From NCBI GenBank assembly GCA_034509755.1, contig CM067555.1, forward strand, positions 20,968,142 to 21,032,141: a DNA stretch of 64,000 bases, given 5' to 3'. Of the stretch, positions 55,440 to 64,000 are shown piece by piece. Within the stretch, counting starts at the first letter, position 1; every line of letters begins with the position of its first letter. The translations under genes and the position numbers were made by a program. The notes under the pieces were generated by a model. That model made no database searches and was not told the origin of the DNA. It worked only from the letters and a program-made list of their open reading frames with translations. Source of the DNA: Anisodus tanguticus. Taxonomy: Eukaryota > Streptophyta > Magnoliopsida > Solanales > Solanaceae.

Positions 55440-55690
55440 TGATGAAGAATATTTATGCAAATCAACTAAGTCATATGAGCCAGACGGTGTCGGAGGAGGC
55501 ATCCACTCAAATAAATAATAGAGTCATAGGAGCCAAACAGTGTTGGAGGAGGCATCCGTTCAGACAAGTGTATTCATATAAATCATACGAGTCAGACATT
55601 TTCGGAGGAGACATCCGTTCAAACAAACTCAACCAGGAAAATAATATGAGCCAAGCAGTGTCGGAGGTGTCACCCGCTCAAAATAGCCGT
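55440..55690 (+). repeat. Tandem repeat array, ~70-bp units
   Basis: About four diverged units share CATACGAGCCAGACGGTGTC-type text, GGAGGAGGCATCC and CTCAAA/TCAAACAA (near 55465, 55525, 55585, 55640). Confidence 0.7.
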
Positions 55691-56367
55691 CCAAGAGGGA
55701 ACAACAAACAAAATTGTGCATTTGTGGAAAAATAAAATAATCAAACACGTCAATATCCCAGCAAACAAAAACCGGTCAGAAGCTACCGGATGAGGAAAGC
55801 AAGCAGACCAGATCCAGGCGCATGCGGAGCAAACATGAAACTTTTTCTTGGGCAGCCGATCAAAATAGTGTGCAACGAGAATCAAGCTCTCCAGACTTGG
55901 GCTTGAAGATCACTCTACACCACACTCAATCACAAGGGAAATTTTTAATTTTTGAAACTCCAAAACCTATCGGGCATATATCGGAAAGGTTTTCCAAGAC
56001 CGGTAAATGCATTCTCGCATAAGGATACCCTTTTCAACCTATTGAGTCAAACTACAAGTGACCTGATTCTCGATAACTGGGGATATATTGGCGAACTCAA
56101 TACTCGAGGATCAGTCACATTCCAACTAAATCGCCTTGAGACCTTTTAGTCTTGGAATTGGATTTATTTGTATTACTTTCTAGAAGTCTAATTGTGTCGA
56201 ACTACAAGTGGCCAAAATTCTCATACAACCTGAGATATGTAGGAAATCCAGAGATCAGGGTCCGAACATAATTTTAATTTTTTTTTGCATAAAAGCGAGA
56301 AGTATGTCGGCTAAAAACAAGGCCTGTCAATTTTGATGCTCAGGGATGGTCTTTCCACCTCGAACAA
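55691..56367 (+). other. Distal non-coding part of the Ogre-like element
   Basis: No gene seen. It contains a weak copy of the ACTACAAGTGACC…GATATGTAGG motif (near 56048 and 56200). Confidence 0.4.
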
Positions 56368-56379
56368 TGAAGGGGAAGT
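56368..56379 (+). other. Polypurine tract of the Ogre-like element
   Basis: GAAGGGGAAG directly precedes TGTTGACACC of the 3' LTR, as needed for plus-strand priming. Confidence 0.75.
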
Positions 56380-58403
56380 TGTTGACACCTAGTTTTTATC
56401 CTCCAATAATTTCATTTAATCATTCAGGATTCCCGAGTCACAAACGGAGTGTAATATATCTTTCACAAGATGAAAATGATTTTACGAAATTATTTCGGAA
56501 GTATTTTCTCATTTTATTTGACAAAAAATCATCCAATATATTTATCATATATCATATATTATTTTGATCATTAACTATAATTTTTTCAAAATTAAAGTAA
56601 AAATAATTGTGTTTAATTGCTTAAACTCAATATGTAAAAATGATCAATATTTTATTCCGTCAAAGTTGGGAAAACTGTCTAATTAAATAAGACAAGAAAA
56701 ATTACATCTCAATTTCAAACCATCCTATTTCAAATTAAAATTATTTAAATGTGTCAATTTCAAAATAGTATCGAATTTGGGCTTATATTAAAGCATTTGA
56801 CTTGATTTTGGCCATAATTGGAATTATTTGTTCATTTTTTAATTTCGCCACATTTGCAAAATTTGGCCATTATCATTTATTCTTGTCTAAAATTGATTTT
56901 GGTCCTTTTTTATTTTCTTTTATGTCACAGCCCAACCTTGGGGGTGTGGTAAACTTGGTATCAGAGAAGGTCAGTCCCAAAGAGTCTACAAAGCCGTCTA
57001 ATAAAGTCTTGATTATGGATATGTTGTGAACTACATTTATAAATAGGAGGCTATGGGGCATTTTAGGATTTGGTTACCTTTCTTACTTATTCTAATTCAT
57101 GCCACAGAGCTGAGTCTTGAGAACTCAATTTAACCTTGTATCGGTGACGAGTAATGAGAGATTCCTACCAAGATAAGTATGCACCAGATGTGCAAATATT
57201 ATGCTAAAGTTTCAAGGTATGAGCTTGAGCAATTGCCTCACCAGTTTGTAAATAAGGTAATAAAGGCTTAAACGGGTAAATTATGATCTTCAGAATGCAA
57301 AAAAGAGTAAAGAGAAAGAGTTACAAATTTTCTGAGATGCAGAAGATTGTAATGAGATTGATGTTCAAACGGAATAATGTAAGTATTGATATCTCATGTC
57401 TAGCGGTGGTAGAAATTTAGTGAGAAGTACCTACTCCAGCTTATGATTTACTAACGTCAATATACGTAGTTTTTGCAAGAAGTGAGAATGACAACACGAG
57501 GATGATACAAATATAAATGGGACACTTGAGTAACTATGAGAAACAACTGAGAGTCATAGGATAAAGTATGCTAATGTGACAAGTTCATATCCAAGTAAAC
57601 CAGAAGGCAATAGCAAATAAGAGTTGGGTTGTAATGAGGAAAGTGTTACGAAGCTAAGTCTTTACAGAGCAGATAATGTCAATCAAATGATTTTGTCCCC
57701 GCATCAGGATGTATCAATATTGGGAAGTACTCTAAGGTAAGTCAAATACGAGTCAGAGATGTGAGGGATTGTTATAAAAGAATAAATTGTGAAACCATGA
57801 GGTAAGAAATTAGGAAGTAAGAACATGAAATGCAAGAAAGCAACCTTTACAGGTTACCAAGAAATAAGCCATTTAAGGTTAACATCTTGATTTGAGAATA
57901 AAAAGGTTATCGAGATCGAGTGTGCTAGTTCTAAACACGTGACATTTTATCGAGGTAGATAAAGCAGTACTCTCTAGTATAAGGGAATGGTACTTAGGTG
58001 AGTTGTAAGTTATTAGAAGATTGACGAATTATGAAAGATATTGAAACGACAACATAGAAGAGATAACATGAAAGAAAGAGGGGGACACAAAGTCTATATA
58101 CCCTCACTTATTTTGGATTTTAGGTATTGAGGGTGGCACATATGAGATAGACACAACTCAGATATCGAGGTTCCATGTTTGAGGTGAGTTATGGCTTACT
58201 ATATGACTCTGTGGATGAATGTACGGTCATGTGAGGCTAATGTTATGATATATGTTGTATTATGTGGCCTTGAGAGGCAATAGCTGTGTTTTCTAGTTGT
58301 GTGGCAAATTGAGGTAGCCCTATTTACAGAGGAGACTCTGGAAATTTTTTTCAAGTCTCTAAGAGTTAACATTTGAGGAAGAATGTTTTAAAAGGGGGAA
58401 GGA

Positions 58404-60945
58404 TGTTACACCCCATACTTTGTACTTCATCGTTGTAGTAGTTATTTGACGTCGGCTCGTTGAGGGGGAGATTTCCCCCCAAGAATTAATAAAGGTTTAT
58501 TGAATTGTTATTGATGTTTCGGGAGAGTTTAAGACTAATCAGATCAAAGGAAATAAGTTTCGATAAAAAATCAATAAATAGGATTTTTGTATAGCATTAT
58601 GTGGACCGCATAATAGGTCTGCAGGCCGCACTATGGAGCGCAAAATTGGATCAGAGAATTATAATTTTCTGGGCAATTCTGCGACCTATTCTGCATTCAC
58701 AGAGGAGGTTCTACGGATTGTAGGCATCGAACGGGCCACAAAATTGAGGCGGTGGGTGACCTTTTGAGCTATTTAAATGGTGCCTTAATCCTTTCTCTTT
58801 ATTTCTTGACCAAACAAGAAACTAGATACCCCAAAATCTTCCTAAACATATCTTCATGGTCTCCAAGAAAATCCTAAGTCAAATAACCCATGCCTTCATC
58901 AAAAGTGTGGTAGATGATGAGAAGATCACTTGGTTGGTGTTGTGTTGTTATTATGTGTTGTTCTAGCTAAAGGAGGTTATTGTTGGAGTTGCTACTGATT
59001 GTTGAGGTAAGTTTAACCCCTTTTCATTTGTGTTTAAGTTGATCTTGATGATGGTTGAATTATTGAGATGAAAAGCTACAAGATAGCATTCAAGTTGTGT
59101 AAATAGCTTTTGTTGTTCTTGGGGCTGTTTTGAAGGGATGAATATGGCTTCATGAGGATGGAGATTTTAGAGATTAACATGGATATGATGTTATTGTTAT
59201 GGTTGTTAAGTTACACCAGGTATTGGAATTGTTATTGCAATTATGGGTTAAAAGAAAAAAGGTAAGAATAGAGTTTAACTCTAAACCGAATTTGTCGATT
59301 GTCGTATTTGTTGCTAGTTTTGAGAAGTGATTATTGTATATTTATTTTGGTGTAGATTGAAGCATCAAATGAGCTGGTGTATTTTTGTTGTTGGAGCCGA
59401 GCAACAAGGTATGTTAAGGCTAAACTCTCACTTCTTTTGGCATGATTGTTGAAATGATGACGTATAACGAAACGTCCGCCAAAGAGAATTCTATTCTGGT
59501 CTATAAGAGATATACTTGTTTCTTTACTCTTAAAAGGTTCCAAAATTCTTATTTGTCCCTTGTCGGGAGTACTTTCTGCACTTTATAACATCTTGGCTAT
59601 ATTGATATCTTTTAGCTTCTTCTTGGTCTCACTAAAGCTAAGAATGATGTAAAATGTCTTGGTGATTTGTATGAGAGAATGAAATGGTATGTTATCTCCA
59701 TAATGTCAGTTGGAAGTGTAATGACCCTCATCTTAGTTAATTAGGAGCTCTTATTTATGGTATCCTATGAGTTATGTATCCATGCTAAAAGGTTCCTTTG
59801 GATTCTAGATGGAGTGAGTGCTGGTTGATGATAGTTCCAAAATGCTACTCGGGAGTTTAACGATCTGACTTCACCCTGATGAGTTCATAATGTTTTTTCA
59901 TGACTTAATGATATTATAAGTCGTGTGTGGATCTAATAGTGACATATAAGAGAAGTAATAATGTTATATACATATGTATAATAACTATAAGAGCATGACT
60001 ATGGTATTTCCATTTACCATAGGTTGAGAAGTTATGTATCATTATTTACCACCTGCAGGGCAGACACGTATTTATCACTATGCTACGACCAGTTGGGCAG
60101 TTAAGCATTTACCACCAGTGGGGCAGTTAGGTATCATTATTTACCACTGGTTGCGCAGATACATATTCACCATCGGCTATGACTGGTCGGACAGTTATGC
60201 ATTTACCACCGGTTGGGCAGTTGTGTATCATTATTTATCACCAGTTGGGCAGCTACTACTCATCAGTTAGGCAGTTGAGCGGTTAGAGTTATGACATCGA
60301 TGTAGTGGCATATAATAAGGTTATAAGATAAGTATGATTGCTATGTATATGATGGTCCGCAGTGGCATTCTCAGAGGTTTAAGTTGATTTCTATCCCTCT
60401 ATTTTATAATTACTTATTATTGTATTTTATTTCCGCCTTACATAATCAGTACATTATCTGTACTGACATGTCTAGGGACGCTATATTTCATGCAGTGAAG
60501 GTTCAGGTAGGCGAGGAGAGGATCCTTCATTATAGATTACCTCTAGATATAAGCTTTTGTTAGTGAGCTCCACTTCCTCCTAGAGTATTGCCGAGTCAGG
60601 GTCATGTTTATATCTTTTTTGGTATTTTGGGTACGTCGGGGGTCGTGTCCCGACTTATGTATTATGTCGATGTTCCCTTTTAGAGGCTTTGTATCCAGTG
60701 TTGTATAATTTATTTAGTACGGAATGTTGATAAGAGATCAAGTTGGCATTGTTTGCCTTAGTATGTATATATGCATAGCTTGGGTTCTTTTGTTTGCAGG
60801 ATATTATGTCATGTTGTTTTATAGTTATCATTCTGAGACCTTATCGATCCAGACGATTATATGTTCGCATGATGATAGTCAGGTGGTACGCCAAGGCCGT
60901 CCGGGAGCCGGGTGCTGACCACACTTCCAAGGTTGGGGTGTGACA
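58404..60945 (+). repeat. 3' LTR of the Tekay/Del-like element
   Basis: TGTTACACCCCATACTTTGT…GGGTGTGACA. It includes the CTGCAGGCCGCACTATGGAG-type segment common in Solanaceae gypsy LTRs (near 58620) and a short-period repeat block at 60030-60290. Confidence 0.7.
60030..60290 (+). repeat. Short tandem repeats in the Tekay-like LTR
   Basis: About seven diverged units of 35-40 bp around TTTACCACC.GTTGGGCAG and TATCATTATTTACCAC. Such arrays are common in Tekay LTRs. Confidence 0.7.
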
Positions 60946-63900
60946 CTTTAAAATGGCCGAATCTGACACAATTGGACCACGACTCGACCCATTTCCCCTT
61001 TAATACGCGTACAACCAAAGCCCTTTCCCCTTTTCTATTTTCTAATGAAGAACAAGCCTAAGGTCTTATCCTCTCTCTGTTTCGATGCCCAGAAATGGTA
61101 ATTGGCAACATACAATTTGCTTTATGCAAACTTGCTCATCCAAAATATGTAGGAGCATTAATTGCCCTTGCCCGCACACAACCATACGACCACTAGTTGC
61201 ACAGGTAAGGGTCAAAACCCTCTGCGTTTTGCTTTATCTAATTGAGTTTAATGGTTTTTGTCCGTTATGATTTCAAAAAATGGTTTCTCATTAGTTGAGA
61301 ACTTTTTGGAAGGGAAATTTTCCCCCAAATTCGTTCTCCCACACCAATTTTAATCGGGTCTGCTAGGGTTTCACAAACTCTATAAATTGACCTCTCTTTT
61401 TCATTACAAAGGGTCTGAAGTTTGAATGTGAGGCTTTTGCTTTTTTTAAGTGCCATTTTCAAGCTAAAATCTGACTAATTGGAGTTTAATTGAGATCCAA
61501 GCCTTTCCTTTAAAGTTTTCTCATTAATTTAGATAGTTTTAGCCAAATTATATGATTTTTAGCATGCTTATGTGTTAAGGAACCTGTTTTAAGTGAATTC
61601 GTATCTGTTTATGATCAGTAGATCACTTACCTATGTGTGAAATGGCCTAAAACTAGCTTAGGAGGCATATTTAGAGAATAATATTCTTGTTTAAACTAAT
61701 TTTATAAATGATTAAATATGTTTAGGTTTGGTTTAGGCTTAATGAGGATTTAAAATGAGGCTAGGATGACATTTTGGTTTGTTTATTATGATTAGTCTAG
61801 TTTATAGTGTGCCCTCCTCATGCTTACCTCAGTTAAAGATAGCCGAGTATAAGATTTATAGGTATGTTGGCAGTTATCTTAGAACTTTTCATGTTGTAGT
61901 CACTGATATGAAGATAGTGTAGACTAGGTGTGGCCTCCAATGGGTTATTTGATTTGAATTGGAGTATATGATGTCTTGTTGTTTCCTGTCAAACTGTTGG
62001 TTGCACTTAGACATGTATGCTGGTAGGTAAGCTGCTTAGTTTAGGTAAAAAGAACTCAAAATGTTCATTTTTCTGAGTCTAGGACAATGAACTATTTGTG
62101 ATATATCTGTAGATAACATAAGCTCGTAACTGTTCACAATGAACTATTTGTGATATATCTGTAGATAACATAAGCTCGTAACTGTTCAACTTAAGTATAA
62201 AAAAGTCTTACAAAGATTGTAGTTCATGTGTTAGCTGACTTTTGAGAATTTAAGTTGATTTAAGACTAACTTAAGCTTCATGTCGACTTGTTAGCATATG
62301 TTCAACTTGTTTTAATCTTATTTTGTGTTTTGCATGTTGGCTCATAATAATAGAGATTAAACATGATCCTTAATAATCTTTTTAGCTTCAATATGTGATC
62401 ATATGATGATCCTGTGCTTGCCATAATCTATGTGGCGGGGGGAGTCTTGGTTTGGATTACTAACTTCATAGTTGATGTCTTCCAATCATGTCCATGTGTG
62501 TTTGTTTCTTACCTAGGTTATGCATGCTTACCTTGATACTATATATGGTTTTGTCATGTCTTTGTTGACTGGGAATTAGAGTCTTGGTACCATGACTATT
62601 CAGAAAATGCTTTCTGTTAAAAGGGGCTTAAACCTGATATGAGAGCCGCATTTTGTTTTGTTGTCGTATGTAACTTGCAGATTTGTACTTTGTGTCCATT
62701 CTTTCCAATCTGTGTTTGGTTTATGTCTGATATAGTTATTGAGGTTAGTCTAGTTTAGCTACATGGGTTTTGTAACTCATGTGCATTTGTTTGTTGTTAC
62801 TGTTAACCTTAGAGCTTCACCTTTGTGTCATTCCAAATCATGAATTGTTATCATGTTAGATCTTCCCATATTGAGGCCCTTAATCTAGGATTAAGTTCAT
62901 AAAATCATTTATATACTGCACTAGGCCCTGTCTGTGAGTATTTTATGCCATGTATGCTAATCTAATGTCACATGCCACTATGTCCTGCCTTCATTCATGA
63001 ATGTTTGAAATCTGTTAAATTTCTTACTACACATGATAGCTTAAATAGATACACACAAAACACGTCTAAACCTTGTATGAGTCAGTGACTGCCCATTAAG
63101 GATGGCTAACTAGTGCCTTCAACATGAATGCTCTACATGTCTGCGGAAACTTCCTTTGCCTATGTGAATCTTATTCATGCTTAAAACTACATGTTTAGAA
63201 TGATATTAGTTCACATTCCTGCTTTGCCTCTATATATGTCAACTGAGAGTCTGCTTGAGTAGCCTTTCTATGCCATATTTCAAATTCAAAGAAAACTAGG
63301 AATTGGAGTATATATTTTATATTTACATGCTTATATGCTAAGTGAATTCTTGTCCAGTACATCTGTTTTCCATGAGCAGATCATTAAGCTTGAGTATCTA
63401 ATTAAAAAGAGACTCTGGACCTGTTTCATACCCCATAGTGCTTGATATCCGTTTGGCTAGTCAATGTTAGAATAGTCCCATGTCAACATAAATAATGCAT
63501 GTCTACCTGCTGGTATTTGTATTGGGGTGCTGTGGTATGTACTTGTTTAATTGAGAAGTGAGTTGCACCATTATCTGCTTAGATCAGAGATAAACATGCC
63601 TAAGTTACTCTATCTTAACTTTCAAGTCATGCTTTTGTGTTAATTTCAATCATGCAATATCTGGAAATTTCTAAGTTATTAACAAGTGTGTAGTTTTTAG
63701 ATTAAGTAAGGCTTAGATTTGATCCTGTTGTTTACTGCTGGTACTGTGTCCCTATTCAACCATGTTAGCATTGCCATGAATACTTGGTTTGAGCTGAAAT
63801 GATTTGTCCATTACCTAAGTTTGAGCATATGTAGCATGAAGCTATAACATGAATAAATTTAGCATAATAGGTCATGAGAATTGATTGGTTAATCCCTTAT

Positions 63901-64000
63901 TCTGGGTATTGAGTTAATTTGTATTATTGTGTGATAATAAGCATGATTTATCTACTTAAGTTTGAAATCATAAAGAGCATGAGTTAGTTGAAAATCAGTG

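Larger units (their letters stand above)
56923..60945 (+). mobile_element. Tekay/Del-like non-coding LTR element inside the Ogre 3' LTR
   Basis: It starts TGTCACAGCCCAACC and ends GGTTGGGGTGTGACA, flanked by TTTTA (56918-56922) and CTTTA (60946-60950), 4 of 5 identical. The PBS TGGTATCAGAG is at 56956-56966, only about 30 bp after the start, so the 5' LTR is nearly all deleted. The interior (56967-58403) has no gag or pol. The polypurine tract AAAAGGGGGAAGGA (58390-58403) precedes a 2,542-bp 3' LTR. It fits a deleted, non-autonomous (LARD-like) Tekay derivative. Confidence 0.65.
35665..64000 (+). mobile_element. Ogre-like (Tat lineage) giant Ty3/gypsy retrotransposon, 3' end outside window
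   Basis: LTRs start TGTTGACACCTA at 35665 and 56380. The 5' LTR ends at 42544, followed by a degenerate Ogre PBS (TGACGACTCCTCTAGAGA; Ogre uses tRNA-Arg). The internal order is the Ogre one: ORF1, gag, protease with a glycine-rich tail, putative intron, RT-RNase H, second RNase H, integrase, long non-coding 3' part with tandem repeats, polypurine tract. At least 28.3 kb are in the window, including a LINE (39717-41178) and a gypsy element (56923-60945) nested in its LTRs. All genes are heavily mutated. Confidence 0.9.
56380..64000 (+). repeat. 3' LTR of the Ogre-like element, cut by window end
   Basis: Matches the 5' LTR from its first base and aligns through about 39290 in it. It carries a 4,023-bp gypsy-like insertion (56923-60945), a 52-bp tandem duplication (about 62086-62190), and short insertions flanked by repeated bases near 62876 and 63625. 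By eye the two LTRs differ by roughly 5-7 percent in the part I compared, which suggests an old insertion. Confidence 0.88.

Overview
The window is plant nuclear DNA, almost certainly from the nightshade family (Solanaceae). The support is an Au-type SINE, RTE-clade LINEs of the kind common in Solanaceae, an Ogre-like giant retrotransposon, and a host gene with GT-AG introns. I cannot name the genus from sequence alone.

Only one host gene is well supported: a homologue of OCP3 (OVEREXPRESSOR OF CATIONIC PEROXIDASE 3, a divergent homeodomain protein of defence and drought signalling) on the minus strand. Its four coding exons lie at 28796-28584, 9989-9633, 9115-8810 and 7783-7649. They join in frame into a 336-residue protein. 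Intron 1 is 18,594 bp and is packed with transposable elements, so exon 1, which carries a plastid-transit-like leader, sits far from the other exons and looks like an orphan ORF.

Layout: (1) 1-3353, the 3' part of a CACTA transposon with a decayed Transposase_24/Ulp1-like gene, followed by an RTE LINE tail (3354-3800). (2) 3801-7648, intergenic DNA with short inverted-repeat elements. (3) 7649-28796, OCP3. Its intron 1 holds a truncated RTE LINE (10564-11002), a Reina-like Ty3/gypsy chromovirus (11403-19388) that is itself split by an RTE LINE (14231-16605), a hAT element (19802-23357), an Au SINE (23425-23590) and a Ty1/copia element (23687-28442). (4) A Stowaway-like MITE and a second hAT copy (29424-32927, opposite orientation) lie upstream of OCP3. 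(5) 33700-35664, a MITE, a copia LTR and a TRIM element. (6) 35665 to the window end, an Ogre/Tat-lineage Ty3/gypsy element: a long LTR (with an RTE LINE inside), PBS, ORF1, gag, protease, putative intron, RT-RNase H, second RNase H, integrase, three tandem-repeat blocks, then a 3' LTR cut by the window end. A Tekay/Del-like non-coding LTR element (56923-60945) sits inside that 3' LTR.

Most elements have readable termini and several have target-site duplications, so the nesting order can be read. All transposon genes seen are broken by stops or frameshifts; the second hAT copy is the least damaged. The main biological interest is how OCP3 is transcribed and spliced through the 18.6 kb intron, and whether the same-strand chromovirus or the two inverted hAT copies around exon 1 affect its expression.
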